Assembly (NCBI GenBank): GCA_003280915.1
Contig: QCDL01000002.1
Location: 62,001-126,000 of the forward strand
Origin: Prochlorococcus sp. AG-355-I04
Lineage (GTDB): Bacteria > Cyanobacteriota > Cyanobacteriia > PCC-6307 > Cyanobiaceae
DNA: 64,000 nt
Reading direction: 5' to 3'
Shown: piece after piece, positions 1-10,295 of the stretch
Numbering within the stretch: position 1 is the first letter of the stretch
How the letters are laid out: the number at the start of each line of letters is the position of its first letter
Position numbers and translations under genes: made by a program
The notes under the pieces: model-generated
Seen by the model: only the letters and a program-made list of their open reading frames with translations
The model's database searches: none
What the model was told of the DNA's origin: nothing

Positions 1-984
1 AATCTAGTTTTGGAAGATGCACTAGCAATAAGTAATCAAGTACCAACAGTTAAAAAGGTTGCTCCTCAAATCTCTGCTAACGAAATAGTCCAATCAAATT
101 CTAAAAGTTTAAATATATCAATTGCTGGAGTTACTCCTGAATTTCTTGAAGTAAGAAGCTTTGAAGTAGATAAAGGAAGATTTTTATCAAAAAGTGATGT
201 TAATAGTGCAAGAAGTTATGTTGTAATAGGTCCTGATCTTAAAGACGAATTTTTTAAAGATAAATCTTCATCACTAGGAAAAAAAATCAGAATCAAAGAC
301 CATACTTATGAAATTATCGGAATATTAAAACCAAAAGGTGCCGTATTTGGAAGTAATCAAGACAAAAATGCCTATATCCCATTAACCACCATGGTCAATA
401 GAATTACAGGGAAGGACCCGACATATGGAGTAAGTTTAAGCTTTATTAGTGTTGAAGCAATAAATAAAAATGCGACTAGTGCCGCTAAATTTCAGATTAC
501 TAACTTATTAAGGCAAAGACATAAAATAATCAGAGATGATGACTTTGCTGTTAGATCTCAAGAAGATGCATTGAATATAGTAACCAACATAACAAGTGGA
601 CTAACATTTTTATTGGCTGGTATTGGGGCAGTATCTTTGGTAGTTGGAGGCATAGGAATAATGAATATTATGCTCGTTTCTGTAAGCGAAAGGACTGAAG
701 AGATTGGACTTAGAAAAGCAATAGGAGCTAAACAGTCAGATATATTAATTCAATTTTTGATTGAGGCATTGATTTTATCTACAATTGGAGGATTAATTGG
801 AACAACAACTGGATTATCAGGAGTTTTTCTTTTATCTCTGATAACACCACTTCCTGCATCAGTAGGAATTACAACTACTTTTTCCACTATGATCATTTCA
901 GGATCAATAGGTTTAATCTTTGGCGTTTTACCTGCAAAAAGAGCTTCTAAATTAGATCCAATTGTTGCATTGAGAAGTTTATAA
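1..984 (+). CDS. MacB/FtsX-type ABC transporter permease, C-terminal part (5' end outside window)
   Basis: Frame is open to base 1 (NLVLEDALA...); MacB-like periplasmic domain and C-terminal 'GGIGIMNIMLVSVSERTEEIGLRKAIGAK' FtsX signature. Confidence 0.88.
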   Translation, partial: NLVLEDALAISNQVPTVKKVAPQISANEIVQSNSKSLNISIAGVTPEFLEVRSFEVDKGRFLSKSDVNSARSYVVIGPDLKDEFFKDKSSSLGKKIRIKDHTYEIIGILKPKGAVFGSNQDKNAYIPLTTMVNRITGKDPTYGVSLSFISVEAINKNATSAAKFQITNLLRQRHKIIRDDDFAVRSQEDALNIVTNITSGLTFLLAGIGAVSLVVGGIGIMNIMLVSVSERTEEIGLRKAIGAKQSDILIQFLIEALILSTIGGLIGTTTGLSGVFLLSLITPLPASVGITTTFSTMIISGSIGLIFGVLPAKRASKLDPIVALRSL

Positions 985-999
985 ATAGAATTTATAATA

Positions 1000-1569
1000 A
1001 TGCTCAATTTTTATAAATTAATTGAGATACTGGTGAGTCTTCAATTAATAGTTATAACATCTATGTTACGTGTTTATATTCCACTACCTTTTATCTATAA
1101 ATCTAGTAATAACTTTGAGTTGCCTATCACATGGCAAATTCCGACCATAATTTTATTAACACTTATATTCCATAAAAAAGTTGTTTTCAGAGCATTTTCT
1201 ATATATATAATTTTGGGGTTATTTATACTTCCTGTCTTTCACCAAGGAGGTTCATTAGGTTATTTGCTCACTCCAAATTTTGGTTATTTATTAGGTTTAT
1301 ATCCATTAATCAAAATAATTGATAATTTAAATATTCGAAATAAAATAAACGTTGGGAACTTTTTAAAAAACGGATTTATAGCAATAGGAGCTATGCATTT
1401 AACTGGAATGTTTTACAACATTATTCAAATTATATTCTACAGTCAATACAATTTATTTTTATATAATTTAGGTAAATACTCATTAGGTAAAATTGGATTT
1501 CATTTTTTAATGCTATTTCCACTTTTATTACTTATTAAACCTATAGAACGTTTAAAACGTAGCAAATAA
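1000..1569 (+). CDS. bioY: BioY-family biotin transporter-like membrane protein
   Basis: Hydrophobic ~189 aa protein with BioY-like 'GGSLGYLLTPNFGYLLG' segment; stop overlaps lspA start. Confidence 0.7.
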   Translation: MLNFYKLIEILVSLQLIVITSMLRVYIPLPFIYKSSNNFELPITWQIPTIILLTLIFHKKVVFRAFSIYIILGLFILPVFHQGGSLGYLLTPNFGYLLGLYPLIKIIDNLNIRNKINVGNFLKNGFIAIGAMHLTGMFYNIIQIIFYSQYNLFLYNLGKYSLGKIGFHFLMLFPLLLLIKPIERLKRSK

Positions 1570-2027
1570 TGATTATTAATATAAAAACAAAATTATATTT
1601 TGTATCTTTAAGTATTTTTATTGTTCTAATAGATCAATTTATGAAATATTTAATTTTTTATAATACAAAATTATTTATTAACAAAGATTTTCTTTTATTT
1701 AAATTAGACTTTGTAAAAAATTACGGAGCAGCATTTAACATATTTAGTGGTAGTAGATTATTTTTATCTTTAATAAGTATTTTTTTTTCTATATTACTTA
1801 TTTATTTGATATTTAGAAAGAATACTTTAAACTCAATCGATTTATACTCTTATAGCTTTATTCTTGGAGGAACTTTTGGTAATGGTATAGATAGGATATA
1901 TAGAGGTTTTGTAGTTGATTTTATAAATTTAAATATTATAAATTTTCCAGTATTTAATATTGCTGATATATCTATTAATATTGGTTTCATTATTTTACTG
2001 TACAACATTTTTAAAAATCATCGATAA
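1569..2027 (+). CDS. lspA: Lipoprotein signal peptidase (signal peptidase II)
   Basis: 'DFVKNYGAAFNIFSG', 'GGTFGNGIDRI' and 'VVDFINL..FPVFNIADISI' motifs. Confidence 0.92.
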   Translation: MIINIKTKLYFVSLSIFIVLIDQFMKYLIFYNTKLFINKDFLLFKLDFVKNYGAAFNIFSGSRLFLSLISIFFSILLIYLIFRKNTLNSIDLYSYSFILGGTFGNGIDRIYRGFVVDFINLNIINFPVFNIADISINIGFIILLYNIFKNHR

Positions 2028-2028
2028 A

Positions 2029-3528
2029 ATGAATTACTTGAAATTAAAGTATTTAAAGTATGTAGTACTGATATTATTTCCTTATATTTTATTTTCCATA
2101 TTTGTAAGAATAGTAAATATTTATACTCTTTTATTTTTAATTATAATTATTTATACTTTTTATATTATTGATAAAAAATTATTTAAAAAAATAGTTTATA
2201 AAGTTATTTATAAAAATAAAAAAAATACACTTTCATTTAAAAATACATATGGTGCTGCGAAGATAAGTTTGGAAGGAGTCGAGAAAATTAACAAAAAAAT
2301 TAGCGATAAAGTAAAAGCTGAATTGTTAAATTACCAAAAAAATAAACTAGAGTCCCAATTAAAAACAGGAGATTATAAAGTTACTCTTTTTGGAGCAGGT
2401 TCCTCTGGAAAAACTTCTATAGCAAGATCATTATTGAAAAATATTGTCGGACAAACCTCAGCAAAAATAGGTACAACAAAGCAAATTGATAGTTATAAAA
2501 TTCGTATACCAATTTTAAAAAGAAACATTAATATAGTTGATACTCCAGGTTTATTTGAACCATCTAAATTAGGAGAAGAAAGAGAAAAAGCAACAATCAT
2601 ACAAGCATCAAATTCTGACTTAGTTCTTTTTGTGTTAGATCAGGATATAAATAAATATGAAAACTATTTAATTAAAGAATTATTAAAATTAAGAAAAAAA
2701 ATAATAATAGTTCTAAATAAATGTGATTTGAGGTCTAGATATGAAAATAACCTTATCAAAGAAAATATAATTTCTATAACATCCGCTAGAAAAAATAAAA
2801 TTTCAGTCGTTCAAACAATTGCAGTCCCGCAAAAATCTCCCTATACAAAATCAGATTCTTTAAATTTAGTCCCAGAGGTAGGAGGTTTATTTAGAGAAAT
2901 AATTGAAACCCTCGATAATAATGGTGAAGAGTTATTGGCGGATAATATTCTTTTTCGCTCAAATAAGTTAGGTATTAAAAGTAAAAATTTCGTACAAGAA
3001 CAAAGATATTTAATGTCAAATAAAGTGATTAATAAATATATTTGGATAACAGGAGGTGTAATACTAGTTAATCCACTACCAGCTGTTGATTTTCTTACTA
3101 CTACCTCCGTAAACCTTCAAATGATAATGGAGTTATCAAAAATATATGAAATAAAGCTTACAAAAAAAGATGCAAAAGATTTGGCGACTTCATTGCTAAG
3201 TGCATTGGCTAAACAAGGAATACTAAAAGGGGGTCTCGCCATTCTTTCTCCTGTTTTAGCTACAAGCTTGACTAAAATAATATTATCTAAATCTATTCAA
3301 TCAGTTACAGCAGGCTGGTTAATTAGAATAGTAGGACTAAGTTTGATTGAATATTTTAAAAATGGTCAAGATTGGGGAGATGGAGGAATTCAAGAAGTAG
3401 TAGATAAGATCTATAGAATAAGTAAAAGAGAGGATATGTTAAATAATTTCGTAAAAGAAGCTATTTCAAAAATTGAAATGAAAAAATATTTAAAATCAAA
3501 TAAAAGTTTGCCTCCATTTACTAATTAA
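2029..3528 (+). CDS. GTPase with C-terminal DUF697-like domain
   Basis: P-loop 'GAGSSGKTS', 'DTPG', 'NKCD'; ATG at 2029 just after lspA stop is a better start than 1960. Confidence 0.82.
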   Translation: MNYLKLKYLKYVVLILFPYILFSIFVRIVNIYTLLFLIIIIYTFYIIDKKLFKKIVYKVIYKNKKNTLSFKNTYGAAKISLEGVEKINKKISDKVKAELLNYQKNKLESQLKTGDYKVTLFGAGSSGKTSIARSLLKNIVGQTSAKIGTTKQIDSYKIRIPILKRNINIVDTPGLFEPSKLGEEREKATIIQASNSDLVLFVLDQDINKYENYLIKELLKLRKKIIIVLNKCDLRSRYENNLIKENIISITSARKNKISVVQTIAVPQKSPYTKSDSLNLVPEVGGLFREIIETLDNNGEELLADNILFRSNKLGIKSKNFVQEQRYLMSNKVINKYIWITGGVILVNPLPAVDFLTTTSVNLQMIMELSKIYEIKLTKKDAKDLATSLLSALAKQGILKGGLAILSPVLATSLTKIILSKSIQSVTAGWLIRIVGLSLIEYFKNGQDWGDGGIQEVVDKIYRISKREDMLNNFVKEAISKIEMKKYLKSNKSLPPFTN

Positions 3529-3652
3529 TATTGGATAATTGATCATTTAGATAAGTTCTGAAATCAAAGATAGTTATTAATAGTAAATAAGCAATGCAAA
3601 TAGCTATAGAGATAAACCCTGTTACTATTGCAATAATTTTTGGTCTTCCCAT
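3521..3652 (-). CDS. Small single-TM protein (43 aa), MGRPKIIAIVTGFISIAICIAYLLLITIFDFRTYLNDQLSNIN
   Basis: Manual translation of minus strand; fills the gap between GTPase and decarboxylase; one clear TM helix. Confidence 0.7.
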   Translation of the reverse strand: MGRPKIIAIVTGFISIAICIAYLLLITIFDFRTYLNDQLSNIN

Positions 3653-3661
3653 AATAATTAG

Positions 3662-5047
3662 TTAATCATCTAGAAGTCTCAAAAGTTCTTCAATATCAGA
3701 ATCCTTTGTATTGTAATTTCCCATGACAACCCGTAAAAAATATTTACCTTTAAATTTTGGTCTAGAAAGCATAAAATTATTTTTAATTAGTTCATTTACT
3801 TTAGTTTGAGTCCATGTATCAGAGTCTTTTGGCTCAAGTTTATTTGGTAAGAATGAAACAATATGAAGAGGACCTGAATATATATCAAACTTATTTTTAC
3901 TAATATTTTTTACAAAAAAATCTTTTCTTTTAATTGATGACTTTAATATATTTTCTATTCCTTTGAGACCTAAAAAACGTAACCCAAGCCATAGTTTGAT
4001 AACCTCCGCAGGTCTAGAACCTTGTATGCCTATTTCTCCTCTGTTTATAATATTTTCTTTAGATGATATGTATGGTAGTCCTGTATTAAATGTATTTTCT
4101 AAAGTACTCATATTTGAAACCAATAACAAAGATGAAGTCTTTGTAATGCCAATAATTTTTTGTGGATTTATAGTTATCGAATTAGCCTGATTAATATTAT
4201 TTAGACCTTCTATTGGAATAGAAGTTATAGCAAAAATCCCTCCAATTGAACCATCAATATGTAACCATATGTTTCTTTGTTTACAGATTTCACTTATTTC
4301 TTTAATAGGATCAATGGCTCCTCTTACAGTTGTCCCAAGGGTGGCAACAATAGCAAATATTTTTTTATTTTCTATTGAACATTTATCTATAGAGTTATTC
4401 AGATCGTTTAAATCCATTCGACCTTGATTATCAGTTTTAATCCTTATAAGATTCCTAGTATCAAGACCCATTACTCTTATACATTTAACGAACGAAGAAT
4501 GAGCATCTTCACTAACAAGTAATACAGAATTGGGATCTGAACCTAATCCAGCATTATTTCTAGCTGCAATAAGTGCATTCAGATTACTTAATGTACCTCC
4601 GCTAGCAGCTATACCTCCTGAGAAATCATTAAACCCTATTTTCTTGGCAAACCATTTGCATAATGATTCCTCAAGCAAAGTTACACTTGGCGATAACTCG
4701 TAAGCGAGAAGATTATTATTTAAACCCGCAGCAATTAAATCTCCCAAAATAGAAAAAATTAAAGGTGGGGGATCAAGGTGAGCTAGTGAGCCAGGATGAA
4801 CGGGATTAAATGAATTATTCAAAAGAGATTCAATATCTGAAAACAAATCTTCCTCAGAGTTACCATCATCTGCAGGCATAATACAATTAAAACTCTCATC
4901 AAAAGGTAAAGGACCATTTTTATCAGCTTTAGAGAACCAGTCACAAAGAGTTCGACTTGCTCTGTTCAGAAGAGTAATCAATTTGTCATTAGTCCCTAAA
5001 TTTGAGGGGAAATATATATCTTTATTATTAATTAAATCTTCAGCCAT
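3662..5047 (-). CDS. Pyridoxal-dependent decarboxylase (group II, aromatic-L-amino-acid/glutamate decarboxylase family)
   Basis: 'SGGTLSNLNALIAAR', 'LHIDGSIGG' and 'NPQKIIGITKTSSLLLV' PLP-lysine region. Confidence 0.85.
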   Translation of the reverse strand: MAEDLINNKDIYFPSNLGTNDKLITLLNRASRTLCDWFSKADKNGPLPFDESFNCIMPADDGNSEEDLFSDIESLLNNSFNPVHPGSLAHLDPPPLIFSILGDLIAAGLNNNLLAYELSPSVTLLEESLCKWFAKKIGFNDFSGGIAASGGTLSNLNALIAARNNAGLGSDPNSVLLVSEDAHSSFVKCIRVMGLDTRNLIRIKTDNQGRMDLNDLNNSIDKCSIENKKIFAIVATLGTTVRGAIDPIKEISEICKQRNIWLHIDGSIGGIFAITSIPIEGLNNINQANSITINPQKIIGITKTSSLLLVSNMSTLENTFNTGLPYISSKENIINRGEIGIQGSRPAEVIKLWLGLRFLGLKGIENILKSSIKRKDFFVKNISKNKFDIYSGPLHIVSFLPNKLEPKDSDTWTQTKVNELIKNNFMLSRPKFKGKYFLRVVMGNYNTKDSDIEELLRLLDD

Positions 5048-5090
5048 CAGATAAGATATCTATTAATAATTCTATTCTCAATCTTGGTAA

Positions 5091-5606
5091 ATGAGATATA
5101 TTTTTGAAAATGGAAATAGTAATGAAGAACAACAAAAAAAAACAAATAATTCAAAATACACTTCGTGGATGAATTCAATATTAAGAAGATCCGAAGAAAT
5201 TGGAAAAGTTGAGCTACCAATCTGTTCAATAATTTTAGATGAGAGAGGAAGATGTATTGGGAGAGGGGTTAACAAGAGAAATATAAATAAAGACCCATTA
5301 GGTCATGCTGAGATAATGGCACTAAGGCAGGCATCTCTAATAAAAAATGATTGGAGATTTAATGAATGTATTATTATCACAAATTTAGAACCATGTACCA
5401 TGTGTGCCTCAGCACTTATTCAAGCAAGGATGGGTAAAGTTGTTTTTGGTGCCTACGATAAGAAAAGAGGGGGATTGGGCGGCTCAATTGACTTATCAAA
5501 GCATAAAAGTTCTCATCACAAAATGGAAATCGTGGGAGGTATTTTAGAAGACGAATGCAGTAAAATTTTACAATTATGGTTTAAAAAGTTGAGGATTCAA
5601 AAATAG
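5091..5606 (+). CDS. tadA: tRNA(adenine34) deaminase / cytidine deaminase-like
   Basis: 'HAEIMAL' and 'LEPCTMCASALIQARMGKVVFGA' zinc deaminase motifs. Confidence 0.88.
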   Translation: MRYIFENGNSNEEQQKKTNNSKYTSWMNSILRRSEEIGKVELPICSIILDERGRCIGRGVNKRNINKDPLGHAEIMALRQASLIKNDWRFNECIIITNLEPCTMCASALIQARMGKVVFGAYDKKRGGLGGSIDLSKHKSSHHKMEIVGGILEDECSKILQLWFKKLRIQK

Positions 5607-6765
5607 AATATTTTTTTAACTCAGTATCAAATAGGTTTAATAATCTGTCGACATTCTCATCACTTGAGTTATAGCCCATTAATCCTATACGCCATACCTT
5701 ACCAGACAATTCTCCAAGTCCATTTCCTATTTCTATTCCAAATTTTCTTAAAAGATGATTTCTAAAACCATCTCCATCGACTGCAGGGGGGATCTTAACT
5801 GTTGTAAGAGTTGGCAATCGATAATCCTCTGATACATGTAATTCCATTCCTAGACTTTCTAAACCTTTCCAAAGTTTCTTAGCATTAGAAATATGCCTAT
5901 ACCAAACATTCTCTAAACCTTCATTAGCAATTAATCGTAAACCTTCTCGAATAGCAAAATTCATATTTACAGGGGCAGTATGATGGTAAACGCGATCAGA
6001 ACCCCAATATTTATTTAAAAGAGATAAATCTAAATACCAGTTAGGTACTTTTGTTTTTCTTGAACTTAGTTTTTCTTCAGCTCTTTTATTCATCGTAAAA
6101 GGGCTTAATCCTGGGGGACAACTTAAACCTTTTTGACTACAACTGTATGCTAGATCAATTTTCCATTCGTCAACCAATAGTTCTAGAGCTCCAAGAGAAG
6201 TAACTGCATCAACTAAAAACAAGCAGTTATTTTTTCTACATACATCCCCAATACCATCAAGAGGTTGTAAAACACCACTTGATGTTTCAGCATGGACAAT
6301 AGCAAAAATTGCTGGTTTTTTAGTTTCTATTTCATACTTGATTTCTTCAAAAGAAAAGGATTCACCCCAAGGTCTTTCAATAACAGATACATCTGCCTTA
6401 TATCTTGTTGCCATATCAACAAGTCTGTCTCCAAAATATCCTTTTTTAGCGATGAGAATTTTTTCTCCTTCCTCTATAAAATTAGCTATTGATGCTTCCA
6501 TAGCTGCACTTCCAGTACCACTCATTGGAAGAGTCAGACGATTATTACATTGCCAGGTATATCTCAGAAGTTGTTGAACATCAGACATCAATGAAATATA
6601 GGCTTCATCTAAGTGCCCAATAGGATTCAAAGAAAGAGCGCTTAAGACTTCTGGATGTGCGTTTGAAGGACCAGGACCTAATAAAAGTCTAGAGGGAACA
6701 TAAGTCTTTGAGAAATGAGATAAATTCTCTTCATTTAAAGCCGAAATAAGTTTTGCTTCTGTCAA
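5581..6765 (-). CDS. Alanine--glyoxylate / serine--pyruvate aminotransferase
   Basis: 'LLGPGPSNAHPEVL', 'VDAVTSLGA', 'CSQKGLSCPPGLSP' class V aminotransferase motifs. Confidence 0.9.
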   Translation of the reverse strand: MTEAKLISALNEENLSHFSKTYVPSRLLLGPGPSNAHPEVLSALSLNPIGHLDEAYISLMSDVQQLLRYTWQCNNRLTLPMSGTGSAAMEASIANFIEEGEKILIAKKGYFGDRLVDMATRYKADVSVIERPWGESFSFEEIKYEIETKKPAIFAIVHAETSSGVLQPLDGIGDVCRKNNCLFLVDAVTSLGALELLVDEWKIDLAYSCSQKGLSCPPGLSPFTMNKRAEEKLSSRKTKVPNWYLDLSLLNKYWGSDRVYHHTAPVNMNFAIREGLRLIANEGLENVWYRHISNAKKLWKGLESLGMELHVSEDYRLPTLTTVKIPPAVDGDGFRNHLLRKFGIEIGNGLGELSGKVWRIGLMGYNSSDENVDRLLNLFDTELKKYSIFESSTF

Positions 6766-6915
6766 AGCATTACATTCAATTACTTTTAAATTAATCTAAT
6801 ATCTCCACATAAGCGATATTTATTTAAAGAAATTAATTCAATTTAAATATTTAGGTAAACAATTATTAAACTTATGACTTGAAACACTAAAAGAAGACAT
6901 CAAGTCTTAAAAAAA

Positions 6916-6929
6916 GTTACCGTTGATAC
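6916..6929 (+). promoter_or_regulatory. Putative NtcA binding site of glnA (GTTACCGTTGATAC)
   Basis: Matches GTN10AC with TAC half-site; exactly 22 nt before TAATTT (6952-6957), a TAN3T -10 element. Confidence 0.8.
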
Positions 6930-6978
6930 ATAATAAGAATCATCAAGTTATTAATTTCATATAAGGTATTAAAAAATT

Positions 6979-8400
6979 ATGTCTAAATCTCCTCAAGATG
7001 TTTTAAGTCAAATTAAAGACGAAGGAATTGAACTCATCGATTTAAAATTCACTGATATTCATGGAAAATGGCAACATCTAACTCTTACATCAGACATGAT
7101 AGAGGAGGATTCTTTTACAGAAGGTTTGGCATTTGATGGCTCTTCAATAAGAGGTTGGAAAGCAATTAATGCCTCAGATATGTCAATGGTGCCGGATGCA
7201 AGTACAGCTTGGATAGATCCTTTTTATAAACATAAAACATTAAGTATGATTTGCTCTATTCAAGAGCCAAGAAGCGGGGAACCTTATGATAGATGTCCAA
7301 GAGCTTTAGCTCAAAAGGCATTAAAATATCTAGACTCGACTGGTATAGCAGATACTGCATTTTTTGGACCAGAACCAGAATTCTTCTTATTTGATGACGT
7401 GAGATACGACTCTAAAGAAGGAGGTTGTTTTTATAGTGTAGATACTATTGAAGCTCCATGGAATACAGGGAGAATTGAAGAAGGGGGAAACCTAGGATAC
7501 AAAATACAATATAAAGAAGGATATTTTCCAGTAGCTCCAAATGATACTGCGCAAGACATCAGATCTGAGATGCTTCTTCTTATGGGTGAATTAGGTATCC
7601 CCACTGAAAAACATCACCATGAAGTTGCTGGTGCTGGCCAACACGAGCTTGGAATGAAATTTGATTCGTTAATAAATGCTGCTGATAATGTTATGACTTA
7701 TAAATACGTTGTCAGAAATGTTGCAAAAAAATATGGAAAAACAGCAACATTTATGCCCAAACCTGTTTTTAATGACAACGGAACAGGAATGCATGTTCAC
7801 CAAAGTTTATGGAAGAGTGGGCAGCCACTATTCTTTGGTGAAGGATCATATGCAAATTTATCTCAAACAGCAAGATGGTACATCGGAGGCATACTTAAAC
7901 ATGCACCATCATTCTTAGCATTTACTAACCCAACCACTAATAGTTATAAACGGTTGGTTCCGGGATTCGAAGCACCTGTAAATCTAGTTTATTCTGAGGG
8001 TAATAGATCAGCTGCGGTAAGAATACCTTTAACAGGACCAAGCCCCAAAGCTAAAAGATTAGAATTCAGATCAGGTGACGCACTCGCTAATCCTTACTTA
8101 GCATTCTCTGTAATGATGCTTGCTGGTATTGATGGAATTAAAAATCAAATTGATCCTGGTGATGGAGTAGATGTTGATTTATTTGAACTTCCAGCTGATG
8201 AACTTGCAAAAATTGATACAGTACCTTCATCTCTAAATGACTCACTTAATGCGTTAAAAGCTGATAAGGATTATCTATTAGCTGGAGGAGTATTTACTGA
8301 AGATTTTATTGATAACTTTATCGATATAAAATACGAAGAGGTACAACAACTAAGACAAAGGCCTCATCCACATGAATTCTTCATGTATTACGATGCATAA
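6979..8400 (+). CDS. glnA: Glutamine synthetase type I
   Basis: 'FDGSSIRGW', '[12 protein letters not shown]', '[13 protein letters not shown]', 'NRSAAVRIP' signatures. Confidence 0.98.
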   Translation: MSKSPQDVLSQIKDEGIELIDLKFTDIHGKWQHLTLTSDMIEEDSFTEGLAFDGSSIRGWKAINASDMSMVPDASTAWIDPFYKHKTLSMICSIQEPRSGEPYDRCPRALAQKALKYLDSTGIADTAFFGPEPEFFLFDDVRYDSKEGGCFYSVDTIEAPWNTGRIEEGGNLGYKIQYKEGYFPVAPNDTAQDIRSEMLLLMGELGIPTEKHHHEVAGAGQHELGMKFDSLINAADNVMTYKYVVRNVAKKYGKTATFMPKPVFNDNGTGMHVHQSLWKSGQPLFFGEGSYANLSQTARWYIGGILKHAPSFLAFTNPTTNSYKRLVPGFEAPVNLVYSEGNRSAAVRIPLTGPSPKAKRLEFRSGDALANPYLAFSVMMLAGIDGIKNQIDPGDGVDVDLFELPADELAKIDTVPSSLNDSLNALKADKDYLLAGGVFTEDFIDNFIDIKYEEVQQLRQRPHPHEFFMYYDA

Positions 8401-8425
8401 ATAAAAGAAAACAATAGTTTAAATT

Positions 8426-8473
8426 AATCAATTTGAGAAATATCACAAAATATTCTCAAATTGATTTTTTTTT
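8426..8473 (+). terminator. Rho-independent terminator after glnA
   Basis: AATCAATTTGAGAA.TAT...ATATTCTCAAATTGATT long stem followed by TTTTTTT. Confidence 0.85.
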
Positions 8474-8502
8474 TGTTGGAATATAAATATATAAATCGAA
8501 AA

Positions 8503-9558
8503 ATGGCTAGGGAATCTATCTCAAAAATTGCATATAAAACGCTACAACAAAGTAAAAGCATTGCAGGTTTCGCTCACAAGCAGATTAGTTCAAGATTAAT
8601 GAACTTTATTCTTCCTGATTCAAAGCTTGAAAATTTTAATATAGATAGAGATCTTCTTATGCAAATCCAAAATTCAATGGATATCTTGAGGGAAGAAGAT
8701 TGGAATGATGCAGAAAAAAATATTTATCCAAAAAAATTATTGTTTGATGAACCATGGCTTAGATATCTAACTCAATATCCTAAAGTTTGGCTTGATATGC
8801 CTAATACATGGGATAGACGCAGAAAACAAAACTTTGATGATCTTCCAAAATCTATTGATAAAGATAATTATCCTCAATATTACTTGAGAAATTTTCATCA
8901 TCAAACAGATGGTTATTTATCAGATTTTTCAGCTAGCATTTATGACCTACAAGTTGAGATACTTTTCAATGGAAGTGCTGACTCAATGAGGAGAAGAATA
9001 ATTAAGCCAATAAAAGAAGGACTTGAAATTTTTAGAGATAGAAAAAAAAGTTCTATTAAAATACTTGATGTGGCTACAGGATCAGGAAGAACATTAAAAC
9101 AATTAAGAGCAGCATTTCCTAAAGAAAAAATTACAGGCATTGATTTATCTGATTCATACTTAAAAGAGGCAAGTAGATATATTTCAGATTTAGATGGAGA
9201 TTTAATTGAGTTGATAAAAGGTAACGCTGAGGAATTACCTTTTGAAAATGATAGTTTTCAATGCATTTCTTGTGTTTACCTATTTCATGAATTACCTAGA
9301 ACCATTAGAGCTAAAGTATTAAATGAATTTTTTAGAGTTCTTGAACCTGGTGGAATATTAGTTTTAGCTGATTCAATTCAAATAAGTGATTCACCTGACT
9401 TTACATCCGTAATGGAAAGTTTCTATAAATCTTTTCATGAGCCTTTTTATTGTGATTACATAAAAGAGGATATAGATTCTAAAATTGAGGATGTAGGGTT
9501 TAAAGATGTAAGATCTAATTCCTTTTTTATGACCAAAGTATGGTCTGCTGTAAAGTAA
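8503..9558 (+). CDS. SAM-dependent methyltransferase (class I)
   Basis: 'ILDVATGSGRTLKQL' motif I, 'LFHELPRTIRAKVLNEFFRVLEPGGILVLADS'; ATG at 8503 (MARESISK) preferred because the terminator covers the upstream start. Confidence 0.85.
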   Translation: MARESISKIAYKTLQQSKSIAGFAHKQISSRLMNFILPDSKLENFNIDRDLLMQIQNSMDILREEDWNDAEKNIYPKKLLFDEPWLRYLTQYPKVWLDMPNTWDRRRKQNFDDLPKSIDKDNYPQYYLRNFHHQTDGYLSDFSASIYDLQVEILFNGSADSMRRRIIKPIKEGLEIFRDRKKSSIKILDVATGSGRTLKQLRAAFPKEKITGIDLSDSYLKEASRYISDLDGDLIELIKGNAEELPFENDSFQCISCVYLFHELPRTIRAKVLNEFFRVLEPGGILVLADSIQISDSPDFTSVMESFYKSFHEPFYCDYIKEDIDSKIEDVGFKDVRSNSFFMTKVWSAVK

Positions 9559-9570
9559 GAATAAACTCCT

Positions 9571-9834
9571 ATGACCTATTGGGATAAAGATACTATTCAG
9601 CTTGTTCAAAGTCTTAATGACAAATTAAAGATAGATCATTCTAAATGGCATAAAGATAAAGGAAATAAATATAAACGAGCTGCAGAACTAATTTCGGCTG
9701 GATTATGCCATTTAATTATTTCTTGCAATGATAAGGAAACTATTGAGTATATAGAAGAAAGTGTTAAATGGTTAAAAGAAATAAACGTAGATCAACCATG
9801 CCCTAGTAAAAATCACTTTTTTAAAGCCAACTGA
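9571..9834 (+). CDS. Conserved hypothetical (cyanobacterial DUF6439-like)
   Basis: Intact 87 aa ORF right after methyltransferase; family name from memory. Confidence 0.65.
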   Translation: MTYWDKDTIQLVQSLNDKLKIDHSKWHKDKGNKYKRAAELISAGLCHLIISCNDKETIEYIEESVKWLKEINVDQPCPSKNHFFKAN

Positions 9835-10247
9835 AGCCTATTACCTTTACTACTCCATCTAATATCATCAAAACATTCATTAATAATGTATAGGCCACGG
9901 CCATTTACACTACTTATTTTTTTTGGTAATTTGTAGTCTCTTTTTTTTATTTCTAAACCTTTACCTTGATCCTGAATTTGCCAAACACACCAATTAGGAG
10001 TAATTATTCTTCTTACTCTAATATTTTTTTTAGGATCTAATTTATTTCCATGTTTTACAGCATTAACTAAAGCTTCATGTAAACCAAGTTTTATAAGATA
10101 GCTTGATTGAGAATTTTTAATAGGTTCTAATAATTGATCGACAAATTCATTTAACTGTAATGATGATTCGAATTCGTAATTTGACCAGTTAATTTTTGGT
10201 CTATTAAAAAATCTTTTTAAAATATTTTTGCCCCGGAATAAGGACAT
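9813..10247 (-). CDS. RsbW-like ATP-binding anti-sigma/serine kinase domain protein
   Basis: 'LGLHEALVNAVKHGN' and 'GRGLYIINECFDDI' HATPase motifs. Confidence 0.8.
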   Translation of the reverse strand: MSLFRGKNILKRFFNRPKINWSNYEFESSLQLNEFVDQLLEPIKNSQSSYLIKLGLHEALVNAVKHGNKLDPKKNIRVRRIITPNWCVWQIQDQGKGLEIKKRDYKLPKKISSVNGRGLYIINECFDDIRWSSKGNRLQLALKK

Positions 10248-10295
10248 AATAATATTTTTCCACTATCTTAATTTTAACTTATTAAATACCTTAAT

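Noticed and set aside
750-1007. Minus-strand 85-aa ORF
   Set aside because: Antisense to the MacB-like permease; no protein-like features
2029-2240. Very AT-rich low-complexity stretch considered as a possible origin or repeat
   Set aside because: It is the hydrophobic/Lys-rich N-terminus of the GTPase; no iterons or DnaA-box cluster seen
5047-5275. Two minus-strand ORFs (60 and 65 aa)
   Set aside because: Antisense to the start of tadA, which has clear deaminase motifs
6292-6577. Two plus-strand ORFs
   Set aside because: Antisense to the aminotransferase coding region
7709-7918. 69-aa plus-strand ORF
   Set aside because: Out-of-frame shadow ORF inside glnA
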